Part shown: positions 9,149 through 17,338 of the stretch, one piece after another
Layout: every line of letters begins with the position of its first letter
Position numbering within the stretch: position 1 is the first letter of the stretch
Assembly (NCBI GenBank): GCA_002811645.1
Contig: PDIP01000134.1
Span: forward strand, 335 to 20,383
DNA: 20,049 nt
Direction: 5' to 3'
Origin: Corallochytrium limacisporum
Taxonomy: Eukaryota > Opisthokonta
The notes under the pieces: generated by a model
Databases searched by the model: none
Told to the model about the DNA's origin: nothing
The model's input: the letters and a program-made list of their open reading frames with translations, nothing else
Made by a program: the position numbers and the translations under genes

Positions 9149-11473
9149 ATGGGTTGGTTTGCCATAGTGTTTGCAGCCTTGTGCTCTTCTGGTGTCCGTG
9201 CCTCAACGATCCTTCCAGGATTCATTGCCGCCGTACCAGAGACCCTGGAACCCCCAAAAGCAGATGACCTCGGTTTCAAAAAGTCAGGCACTGAGCTTTA
9301 CGTCAGCCCAAAACACAACAGTTGGAGAATCTATTCAAAGGGAGAGGGTTACCTTGATCGCTCCTACAATCCAGCTCAGATCCTTCGCAGTGACCGTCCA
9401 TGGGAGGAAGATCAAAATTTCTGCATCGTGGGCAGGGAGTACGAGGGAGAGGTGACTGGTGACTGGTGTTGGAACTACCTCACTCGGGAGGACAATGACG
9501 ATTGGGTCTTCACAAAGATAGTTGGCACAAACAAAGACGATAAGATAATAGGGAGCTCCAACTCGAATGGCAACTATTCGGGTTGGAAATTTGGTGAAAT
9601 AATTGTCGCTGGCAAAGGGGACGATATTGTGATTGGGGACCATGGAGATGACCATATCTTTGGAGGGGCAGGCGAAGATGTACTACATGGTGACGATGGT
9701 GACGACGTCATTGTCGGAAATGAGGCAGGCGACGACTCTCCGGATATGGACATCATCTTCTCGGGCAGTGGTTCCGATACCGTCTACGCCCAAGGAGGCG
9801 ACGACTGGATCTATACGGATGAGATTGCGAACAACAACTTGGATTGGCTGTCCGGTGGTACTGGCGCCGACACTTTTGTCATCAGTCAGCCGTTCGGTGA
9901 CATGGGTACTCCTGGATGGACCTTGGACGCTATGGACTTGATTCTGGGGTTCAGTAACGACGTTTTTGATCTGTACTTTGCCGGCTTCCTCCCCAAATGG
10001 AAGATCACGAAGGAAATTGCTCCCATGTCTTTGGATATTGTCAAGTGGATCATCGATGGGGTGCCCGATGAGACCGTAGACCCTCCCCACAAGGGACGCT
10101 GCATCATTGCGGATTTCAATCCTTTGCAAGATCGCATCCTGGTCCAGCTGGATCCACACCGTATGTCTCCCAACGTGAGCATTCAACCTGCCAATAACGG
10201 TGAAAATGCGTGGATCTTGACTTCTGACGGTTTTGACCTCTGCTATGTAAACCGGGCTCCCGCAGAGGATATCTTTGGAGATGACGTGAATTACATCGGC
10301 TCGACGCCAAGCGACATTTTGATCAAGATGCTTCAGCAAAACGCCAAGGTTGTGGGTGGAGGCAAGTTTGCCCTGGGGATTGAACAAGACCCCAACTGGT
10401 ACGACCACCTTGTCGAGCCTCCGGAGGCCTTGGCAGACACCGACAATGGCCGCTTCCTGATGATTGGTAACTGGGCAGGTTACGTTACCATTGGATCAGC
10501 GGGCCACGATCACCTCATTGGCAACGACCATCCTAATGGCGACGCTCTCTACGGATACGCCCTCGACATTGAGGGTGGTGATGTCATCGCTGTCAAGGAT
10601 GGTGACGATATCCTTCGCGGCTACGGCGGTGACGATCTTCTCGCTGGCGGCACTGGCTTCAACCAGATCTACGGTGGAGACGGCGACGACACTGTGTCCT
10701 TTGCACACGCCCGCACCGGCGTCGTCGTCGACATGGAGCGCACCGGACAATGGCACGAAGAGACCTTCTTTGCCGCCTGGAACGGATTCAACATCGTTGA
10801 TGAATATGACCCTGACGAAGACATTTCCTTGACTGGCAAGGATGGCTATGACTGGGTCTTTGGTGTGGAAGGTGTCATTGGTGGTCCATACGATGATGAA
10901 ATCTTTGGAAACGACCTTCCCAACACCATTTTCGGGGGAGCTGGTTACAATACGGTCCGTGGCAGAGGTGGAAGTGATACCTTTGTTATGACTGACGGTG
11001 GTACTGCCGTCGTTTTGGACTTCGACATTGATGAAGGTGATATTCTTCTCATTGATCGTGAATCCTCCAACATGAATCTCATGCACAAAAACTATCATAT
11101 TACCGACCTGGTGTACTACCACCAAGACGGTGACTTGTACATTGAGATCAAGAGCAGTGGGGAGACGGTTGCAATCTTGTCCGGTGTGACAATGAGCAAC
11201 AGTATCTGGGAGAGCGTGCAGATCAAAAACGATCGTGACACAACCCGTACATGTATTGAGGCAAAGGATGGAAGCACTGGTTTCTGCACATACGACAACA
11301 GCGGCTACGGGCTTCACTGTAAGGCACAATGGAACTGTGAAGGGGCCTGGAAATGCATTGCCGGTGTCAACAGATGTTACGAGAGCTGCCTTTTCAGGAA
11401 GTGCAACAGGGAAAGCGACTGTTGCACCGGCCAGTGGTGCATGAGTGGATCCTGCATCACCGCTGAGCACTGA
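9149..11473 (+). CDS. Secreted RTX-repeat protein with 12-cysteine tail (intact copy A)
   Basis: An intact single-exon gene for 774 residues. Residues 1-19 form a signal peptide ending VRA. Residues 20-130 are family-specific, with 'LPGF-x-AAVPETLEPP' near 22-36 and conserved tryptophan/cysteine at 107-108. At about 154-222 lie perfect tandem nonapeptides of RTX type (GDHGDDHIF, GGAGEDVLH, GDDGDDVIV), ending near 246. Residues 250-430 are a conserved non-repeat domain with 'ADFNPLQDRI' at 321-330. A second RTX region covers about 440-615 and includes 'DWVFGVEGVIGGPYDDEIFG', typical of bacterial RTX proteins. The tail holds 12 cysteines (702, 713, 724, 730, 736, 743, 747, 752, 758, 759, 764, 769), the last six as C-x4-C-x5-CC-x4-C-x4-C, a knottin-like order. 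In known families such repeats bind calcium and fold as a parallel beta-roll outside the cell. Secretion, calcium binding and disulfides follow; adhesive or matrix function is inference. No catalytic motif is seen. Confidence 0.92.
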   Translation: MGWFAIVFAALCSSGVRASTILPGFIAAVPETLEPPKADDLGFKKSGTELYVSPKHNSWRIYSKGEGYLDRSYNPAQILRSDRPWEEDQNFCIVGREYEGEVTGDWCWNYLTREDNDDWVFTKIVGTNKDDKIIGSSNSNGNYSGWKFGEIIVAGKGDDIVIGDHGDDHIFGGAGEDVLHGDDGDDVIVGNEAGDDSPDMDIIFSGSGSDTVYAQGGDDWIYTDEIANNNLDWLSGGTGADTFVISQPFGDMGTPGWTLDAMDLILGFSNDVFDLYFAGFLPKWKITKEIAPMSLDIVKWIIDGVPDETVDPPHKGRCIIADFNPLQDRILVQLDPHRMSPNVSIQPANNGENAWILTSDGFDLCYVNRAPAEDIFGDDVNYIGSTPSDILIKMLQQNAKVVGGGKFALGIEQDPNWYDHLVEPPEALADTDNGRFLMIGNWAGYVTIGSAGHDHLIGNDHPNGDALYGYALDIEGGDVIAVKDGDDILRGYGGDDLLAGGTGFNQIYGGDGDDTVSFAHARTGVVVDMERTGQWHEETFFAAWNGFNIVDEYDPDEDISLTGKDGYDWVFGVEGVIGGPYDDEIFGNDLPNTIFGGAGYNTVRGRGGSDTFVMTDGGTAVVLDFDIDEGDILLIDRESSNMNLMHKNYHITDLVYYHQDGDLYIEIKSSGETVAILSGVTMSNSIWESVQIKNDRDTTRTCIEAKDGSTGFCTYDNSGYGLHCKAQWNCEGAWKCIAGVNRCYESCLFRKCNRESDCCTGQWCMSGSCITAEH

Positions 11474-11680
11474 TGCAAAAATACCGAGCCGTTGATTCCC
11501 CGCGGACGGGGGCCGGATTTTCCCCCGCTTTTGGCACTCTACTCTTTTCTTTTCCTTTAGTCCCGTAAACCTAAAAACCAGAAGAGACGTTCTCTTTGTC
11601 ACCTGGGCCGCAATTTATTGATTTGTTTCCTGTCCCTAACCCTCCCTTCCCTTCCTTCGTCTCCCCCGGGGGGGGGGGAA

Positions 11681-11700
11681 TTCCAAGGAGAATATAAAAT
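11681..11700 (+). promoter_or_regulatory. Orphan promoter-like TATA segment
   Basis: TTCCAAGGAGAATATAAAAT differs from the TATA region of the gene at 13039 (TTCCAAGGAATATAAAAC at 12993-13010) mainly by an extra AG. No coding frame with family features follows, so it may be a promoter relic or a chance match. Confidence 0.3.
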
Positions 11701-11701
11701 T

Positions 11702-11726
11702 AGGCCCCCTTTCCCTTTGGGGGCCT
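11702..11726. repeat. Perfect 8-bp inverted repeat
   Basis: AGGCCCCC and GGGGGCCT enclose a nine-base pyrimidine loop. It is about 230 nt past the stop of the gene ending at 11473, so a role at that gene's 3' end is possible but not shown. Confidence 0.5.
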
Positions 11727-11896
11727 GTTTTTTCTGGTCGTTTTCATTTTTTTTTTCCTTTCGCTTTTTGTGTTTGTGTTTTGGGGGGAGGGGGGCCATA
11801 GCAAAAGCTTCCGTTTTGGTTCTCTGTCTGGGGGGGAGGGGGGGGAGGGGAGAAACAGAGACGACGGTGAGACCGCAGAGAGGAAAAGACGGGTGG

Positions 11897-12044
11897 CCCC
11901 CCCCCGGGGGGCTCCCCCTCGTTTTTTTCTCCGGTGGCGCGTGCCCCCAGCCGCGTTCCATCCCGGGTCTTTTACGGAATGGCTCAATAGCCAATGTACA
12001 ACCGAATCTCCCCGACTCCAACCGCTCCCCCCCCCCCTGGGGGG
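11897..12044. repeat. Two copies of a C-run / GGGGGGCTC tract
   Basis: At 11897-11913 and 12027-12047, a run of nine or more C bases is followed by GGGGGGCTC. The same ending occurs at 4015-4023. This is a small dispersed intergenic motif of unknown meaning. Confidence 0.45.
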
Positions 12045-12616
12045 CTCGAGGGTCCTGCGTGCGAACACACCCGTGGGGATCCCCAGCTCCACGTCACGGG
12101 GGTCTCTCCCCCATGTCGAAGCTTCGGCAGTTACTACGTGGCCCGGAGTCGTGTCTTGGCCTCTCTTTGTAAGCATCTAGCACACCGCATACATCTCTCT
12201 GTATTGAACATATCTTCTCAATCTCTCAATGTACTCTGGAAGCACCTGAAATGAAATTACCCCCGTGCATGTTGAAACTGTCTGCGAGAACTCTCTGAAT
12301 TCTTCATAGTGCCATCCCTTGAGGATGCGCGAGAGATTACACTTGTTCCTGGACCCTTCTACATGGCCCCAATTATGCCAGCCTTGGTTTCGGTACAAAG
12401 TGCATATCATTTATTGTATTGACGTTTTGATTTTGTGTCACTCTTGGCCTGCCATGGCCCGGCTCCACAGACCGCGCCCGTGAGTGGCGGGTCCGTGCAG
12501 CATGATGCGTTTCCCCTGCCTTGACCCCGTCCATCGAGTCGGCGTACATGCTCCTCTCTGCTCAACCTCATCCCATACAGAGGTAATCCCATGGATACCG
12601 AGCCAGTTGAAAAACC

Positions 12617-12709
12617 GAGGAATATCCCCTGGGTATCACTACGGTACGACGGTCCTTACTTCCATTCTTCCGGATTATCATCGTGCGCACGTACAGATCA
12701 GGTAGGCAC
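12617..12709 (+). promoter_or_regulatory. Upstream conserved element, copy 3 (diverged)
   Basis: It keeps GAGGAATATCCCC, GGTAT, ACGGTACGA and an ATTATCATCG...ACAGATCAGGTAGG tail, in the order seen at 4386-4492 and 8686-8787. It starts 422 nt before the ATG at 13039. Confidence 0.45.
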
Positions 12710-12992
12710 AGGGCGATAAGCGGTGATGGCGGTGAAAGTGGGGGTGTGTGGTGTTGAAGAAGGAGATTGCGCCCTTGGTCACACACGCTCAATACACACT
12801 TCAAGTCCTGCTGTTTATTGCAGTCTAGTGTACCATATTAATGTCATTCCAATGGATTTCTTTATCCGAATAGCGCTCCTCAAAGAATATCATGCATTCA
12901 ATGTCATCATTGACTCGGTTTTAATAAGGTATACAAGGGTCGTCTGATCACAGATGCATCAGCACCTCGCCTCTTCACTGCAATATCCAATA

Positions 12993-13010
12993 TTCCAAGG
13001 AATATAAAAC
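12993..13010 (+). promoter_or_regulatory. TATA box of intact copy B
   Basis: TTCCAAGGAATATAAAAC. TATAAA begins about 35 nt before the ATG, as at the first large gene, which implies a very short leader. Confidence 0.65.
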
Positions 13011-13038
13011 TCTAAGCAATAGTCACCGCAAATCTACG

Positions 13039-15402
13039 ATGATTCGGCCTGTCGTGGTTTGGACAGTTGTGTACTGTCCTTTGGTGTGTGCAGACAACAT
13101 CATCCCCGGCTTCATGGCCGCGCCAGAGACACTTGAGCCTCCCGATATCGACGAGATCCATTTTGAACCATCCGGGAAGAGACTTTACGAGAGCCCCTCT
13201 CATGCAAATTATGAAGTGTGGTCGAAAGGTGAAGGTTACATCGATCGCTCGTATGATCCGGCCCAGATCCTTCGTGTTGATCGTCCTTGGGAGTCAGGAG
13301 TGATGGGTTGCTGGGCCAAAAAAGAATACGGAGGACAGACAACAGAGGACTGGTGCATGAACTACCTGATAAAGGATAACAGCGCGTTCTTTCACGTCTT
13401 TACAAAATTCATAGGCACAGACGTAGATGACAAGATGATTGGAGCCACATACAACAGTGGACACTTGTCTGGCTGGCGACAAAATGAAATTTTTGTCGCT
13501 GGAAAAGGTAACGATATCGTACGGGGTGAACATGGCAATGACCACATCTTCGGAGGCCTTGGCAATGATAGACTTCATGGCGACAGTGGTGACGACACAA
13601 TAGTTGGCAACGAGGCCGGTGATGACTCGCCAGATATGGACATCATCTTCTCAGGTAGTGGTTCGGACACAGTGTATGCCCAGGCTGGTGATGACTGGAT
13701 CTACACGGACAATCTCGAACATAACAACCTAGATTGGCTGTCTGGTGGTACTGGTTCAGATACATTTGTCATAAGTCAGCCCTTCGGTCCCGACATGGGA
13801 TCTACTGGATGGACGCTGAACGCAATGGACCTCCTTGTCGGATTTGGTAACGATATGATTGATTTATATTTCACTAGCTTCTTACCATCCAGGAAAATCG
13901 GCAAGGAAATTGCCCCCATGTCATTGGACATCGTCAAGTGGATCCTCGCTGGCAGCCCTCAACAGACCAGGGATCCACCTCACCAAGGACGATGTACCAT
14001 CGCAGACTTCAATCCCCTGCAGGATCGCATCCTCGTTCAACTGGATCCTCATCGTATGTCGCCAAACGTAAGCATCAAACCTGCCAACAACGGCGAAAAC
14101 GCTTGGGTCTTGACTTCTGACGGCTTTGACCTCTGCTATGTAAACTGGGCCCCCGCAGATGAAATCTTTGGTGACGACGTCAATTACATTGGCTCAACGC
14201 CCAGCGACATTCTCATCAAGATGCTTCAGCAAAACGCCAAGGTCGTGGGTGGAGGGAAGTTTGCTCTCGGTATTGAGCTTCATCCGAACTGGTATGATGA
14301 CCTTGTGGACCCGCCAGAGACTCTCGATGACACTGAGAATGGAAGCTTTCTCATGATTGGCAACTGGGGAGGATACGTAACCATCGGTTCCGCAGACCAT
14401 GACCATCTCATTGGCAATGACCATCCCAATGGCGATGCTCTGTATGCGTATGCACTCGACATCAAAGGAGGTGATGTCATTGCAGTCAAGGACGGCGATG
14501 ATATCCTTCGCGGATATGGTGGCCCAGATTTGCTGGCTGGTGGCAGCGGTTTTAACCAACTCTACGGAGGTGAAGATAGGGACACAGTGTCCTTTGCGCA
14601 TGCCCGCACCGGCATTGTCGCTGACATGAAACGCACTGGTGAGTGGCATGGAGATACATTCTTTGTGGCATGGAACGGATATAACTTGGTGGATGAGTAC
14701 GACCCAAATGAAGATGTTAGTTTGACTGGCAGAGATGGCTATGACTGGGTCTTCGACGTGGAAAACATTATTGGTAGTCGTTACAATGACGAGATTCACG
14801 GAAACGATCAGAAAAACTATATTTATGGTGGCTCTGGCTACAATACGGTTAGTGGTAGAGGTGGTGATGATACTTTTTTCATGACCGATGAAGGCACAAC
14901 CAAGATTTTGGACTATAATCCCGGAGAAGGTGACAACATTTCAATGGATCGTGAATCATACGACATGAACCTTATGGACCCCACCTACAACCTTCATGAC
15001 CTTGTGTACTATCACCAAGACGGTGATCTGTACTTTGAGGTCAAGAGCAGCAGTCAAACAATAGCCATCTTACCCGATACCACGATGAGTCAGGATATAT
15101 GGCACCGATTCCGAGTCGAAAACGACCTGGATACCAACCGGTTTTGTATCGAGGACAGAGATGGAACATTCGGCCATTGTCGCCACGTACATAACAATTC
15201 GTCGGGAAAGAGCTGCAAAGGAGATTGGATGTGTAATCAAGATGAATACCACGAATGCAACCAAGGAAAATGCTGGGCCGGGTGCCGCCCGTACGGAGCC
15301 CCATGTGACTACTACGGCCAGGAATACAACGGGGGCTGTTGCTATCCTTACTACTGCAACGATCATTGGTGGGAAGGATACATCTGTCATGAGTGGTTTT
15401 AG
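13039..15402 (+). CDS. Secreted RTX-repeat protein with divergent cysteine tail (intact copy B)
   Basis: An intact single-exon gene for 787 residues, colinear with its neighbour at 9149. The signal peptide covers residues 1-18 (ends VCA). The family motif 'PETLEPP' is at 29-35. First RTX block is at about 154-246 with 'GEHGNDHIFGGLGNDRLHG'. The middle domain has 'ADFNPLQDRI' at 322-331. The second RTX block runs about 440-615 with 'DWVFDVENIIGSRYNDEIHG'. Twelve cysteines close the protein (703, 714, 726, 732, 740, 745, 749, 756, 767, 768, 773, 783). Their order matches the other copies, but the last loops are longer (C-x6-C-x10-CC-x4-C-x9-C) and rich in tyrosine and tryptophan. The tail is therefore the most divergent part of an otherwise well-conserved protein, which suggests it carries specificity. 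It resembles the 4861 copy in some segments and the 9149 copy in others. Calcium binding and export follow from the family; biological role is unknown. Confidence 0.92.
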   Translation: MIRPVVVWTVVYCPLVCADNIIPGFMAAPETLEPPDIDEIHFEPSGKRLYESPSHANYEVWSKGEGYIDRSYDPAQILRVDRPWESGVMGCWAKKEYGGQTTEDWCMNYLIKDNSAFFHVFTKFIGTDVDDKMIGATYNSGHLSGWRQNEIFVAGKGNDIVRGEHGNDHIFGGLGNDRLHGDSGDDTIVGNEAGDDSPDMDIIFSGSGSDTVYAQAGDDWIYTDNLEHNNLDWLSGGTGSDTFVISQPFGPDMGSTGWTLNAMDLLVGFGNDMIDLYFTSFLPSRKIGKEIAPMSLDIVKWILAGSPQQTRDPPHQGRCTIADFNPLQDRILVQLDPHRMSPNVSIKPANNGENAWVLTSDGFDLCYVNWAPADEIFGDDVNYIGSTPSDILIKMLQQNAKVVGGGKFALGIELHPNWYDDLVDPPETLDDTENGSFLMIGNWGGYVTIGSADHDHLIGNDHPNGDALYAYALDIKGGDVIAVKDGDDILRGYGGPDLLAGGSGFNQLYGGEDRDTVSFAHARTGIVADMKRTGEWHGDTFFVAWNGYNLVDEYDPNEDVSLTGRDGYDWVFDVENIIGSRYNDEIHGNDQKNYIYGGSGYNTVSGRGGDDTFFMTDEGTTKILDYNPGEGDNISMDRESYDMNLMDPTYNLHDLVYYHQDGDLYFEVKSSSQTIAILPDTTMSQDIWHRFRVENDLDTNRFCIEDRDGTFGHCRHVHNNSSGKSCKGDWMCNQDEYHECNQGKCWAGCRPYGAPCDYYGQEYNGGCCYPYYCNDHWWEGYICHEWF

Positions 15403-15756
15403 TTCAGTAAACTCTTTTCCACCGGTCAAGAGCGTGACTTTCGTAGGTTCTCTGATATTTGCTCGTTGCAGGTGAATATCAGGCTCTGATTGGATCAGCG
15501 TTGTCTAAATTGGGCTTTGGAAACAATTGGCGTAAATGAAGACCATGTATGCCCGTTCACATGATCAGGGTCAAAACTATTACACCAATCTTACCTTGAA
15601 AATGAGACGTGCATGTGATGTAGTAAAGACAGGTTTCTGTATTGCAAAATGCCTCAGGTTTTACACTGTTATATCCACGTAAACCAGAGATAATTCAGTG
15701 TGGTCATGTTAATCTTTCCATGTCACAGTTCAGCCCTGATTAAAACGCTACGCTGT
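15403..15756. other. Convergent intergenic spacer
   Basis: This lies between the stop of the large plus-strand gene and the stop of the minus-strand miniprotein gene, so it should contain both 3' ends. It is AT-richer than the coding regions. I see no gene, hairpin or clear polyadenylation signal. Confidence 0.5.
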
Positions 15757-15996
15757 TCAACCGCAGTAAGGGTAAAGGCCTTTTTTGCACGAAAGAGGCC
15801 AGCAGCAAGATGTGGTAGAACAGTCTTCCAAGACAAGTTTACATTTGAGATTCTCACCGTATTGTGCCTCGAACAAGGACTGGGCGATGGTGGTTGCATC
15901 GGCCAGCTGTTGGATCAGTAGCTCTTTTTCAGTGTCTGCGGGCGGGGCAGCGAAGGCGCCAATAATGGCGAGGGTTGCGAGAACAAGGGAACGCAT
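15757..15996 (-). CDS. Secreted six-cysteine knottin-like miniprotein
   Basis: A 79-residue precursor. Residues 1-17 are a strong signal peptide (MRSL, then a hydrophobic core, ending AFAA). Residues 18-51 are cysteine-free, acidic and probably helical, like a propeptide. The C-terminal 28 residues carry six cysteines (52, 59, 64, 65, 70, 78) spaced C-x6-C-x4-CC-x4-C-x7-C. This is the C-C-CC-C-C order of inhibitor-cystine-knot miniproteins, a fold used by very diverse secreted peptides including protease inhibitors, antimicrobials and channel ligands, so activity cannot be assigned from it. The same order closes the three large RTX-like proteins nearby, with CC-x4-C exactly shared, although the remaining sequence is different. 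A TATTTAAAGG element lies about 85 nt upstream. The gene is convergent with the one ending at 15402. Confidence 0.8.
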   Translation of the reverse strand: MRSLVLATLAIIGAFAAPPADTEKELLIQQLADATTIAQSLFEAQYGENLKCKLVLEDCSTTSCCWPLSCKKGLYPYCG

Positions 15997-16076
15997 GATT
16001 GTGTATTCAGTGAACGAGAAGGGTTCAGTATTGATGTGATTGAAGAGATCAGATCGACCTCTGGTTGGCAGACAGT

Positions 16077-16088
16077 CCCTTTAAATAC
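16077..16088 (-). promoter_or_regulatory. TATTTAAAGG core promoter element of the miniprotein gene
   Basis: It reads CGTATTTAAAGGGA on the minus strand, about 85 nt before the ATG at 15996. The same core precedes the minus-strand genes starting at 3121 and 18281. Confidence 0.6.
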
Positions 16089-17172
16089 GTGTGCAGTGTG
16101 TGACCCACACTGATGTTCACGAGTGGAAGGCCGGACACCATCATCATGTAGATAGGACGTCCACTCGGTGTATTCTCAAGGTTCCCACAACGGAACAGAC
16201 CAAAATCCTACTCCGCAGTGAGTTTGAAGACCACTCGTGATGCAATTTTTTTATTCATTCGGCAAGACTATCCTGTATCGTCAACCGACGGGAGCAACCT
16301 CTCTCACCTTTGTCGTTTAGCTCTTCTCCCCAGTCCGCACGACCAGACAGACATTACGGCCTCTCTCCCCCCCCCCCTTCTCTCGAGGTTTTTTGGCATC
16401 TGCGGACACGTCACTGTTGGGTTATGTTACAATTTCGGGGAGAAGAATCAAGGTGTGGGGATGTCCGGAAAACCATCAGCAGGAAATAGCTAGTTTTAAG
16501 GTTTTCCCCTAAACTAGGATATTCACACATTTCTGACAGATCTGCATACGTGCGCACGGTTTGACATTCTATCTGGATGTACCGGGCAGACATCCTTGGG
16601 AGTCTTCTGTCACGCTCTGTCACTGCGGTAAACATTACTTGAAAAGTCTCCTCAGAACCAAAATTTTGAGGGACCTAGTAGTAATTCAGTCATCAAAACT
16701 GTTGGTGTCACTAAACTGGGATGGGGAGTGCCGTCGGCAAGTACCGGCGTCATGGTAGTGGAATTCAGGATCTCACCAGAATAGTTGGTATTACCTTTAG
16801 GCTTCTACGGTGATGCTGCTGAACGAGGCGACGAACAGGTGTCTTTTCATGTCCAAGCAATCACTGATGTTATGTCAATGGTTTCCCATTGGCTTTCATT
16901 TTTTCGGATCACACCAAAAATATTGGTACTACAGTGGTACCACCTGGTACCACCGATACCGTTGAGGGACACTTCCGCTGATCTCGCATCTCCGGCCATA
17001 ATGAAATGCCCGGAAGTACAGGAAACAAATTCAACCCGAGAAAATCTTTTCCAAAACCGAAGTAGTAAACCAACTAAAAAAATCTCTGGGGATTTTGTTT
17101 TCCTGCTAAACTGGCGGTTGGCTCAATTCAGAAACCGCTGCAAACAATTTCCAAAACTGCCAGCCCCCCACC

Positions 17173-17241
17173 GGGGGGGGGGGGGGGAGGTCTTAACACT
17201 GTGAGAGAGGGAGACACACACACACTCTCTCTCTCTCTCTG
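17173..17241. repeat. G15 run and compound CA/CT microsatellite
   Basis: A 15-base G run at 17173-17187 is followed by GA-rich bases, seven CA units (17212-17226) and eight CT units (to 17241). Confidence 0.8.
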
Positions 17242-17338
17242 GGAGAGGTTGCAGTGATGCCGTGGAACCCTAGATCGTATTGCGCTTTGTACCGCTAAGT
17301 TCCTTCACATACTGTAGTGAACTATTTATGAACTTGTA

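Larger units (their letters stand above)
11474..12600. other. Intergenic low-complexity stretch after intact copy A
   Basis: No gene seen. 11500-12060 is strongly strand-asymmetric, with long C/T and G runs: C5/G11 at 11663-11678, G runs at 11830-11850, C9/G6 at 11897-11912, and C11-T-G6 at about 12027-12043. A perfect 8-bp hairpin (AGGCCCCC/GGGGGCCT) lies at 11702-11726. The proline- and glycine-rich frames here are compositional. A sequence resembling the core promoter of the next gene lies at 11681-11700 and is listed separately. 12100-12600 shows nothing recognisable. Confidence 0.55.

Noticed and set aside
10496-11602. Long minus-strand frame (368 codons) opposite the intact copy A
   Set aside because: It lies fully antisense to a gene with signal peptide, repeats and paralogues. 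The frame arises from the repetitive Gly/Asp codon pattern, and similar antisense frames occur opposite the other family copies.
4861-15402. Bacterial RTX toxin operon with type I secretion
   Set aside because: There is no transporter or accessory gene and no acyltransferase. Each protein has an N-terminal signal peptide, and the genes have separate eukaryote-like promoters. The repeats alone do not indicate toxicity.
4861-15402. CRISPR array or other short regularly spaced repeat
   Set aside because: The repeated DNA inside the genes encodes nonapeptide protein repeats of variable nucleotide sequence, not identical repeats with unique spacers.
16936-16955. Twice-repeated TGGTACCACC as a possible binding site or attachment site
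   Set aside because: It is a short isolated duplication with an embedded palindrome, no neighbouring recombinase and no second occurrence elsewhere in the window.
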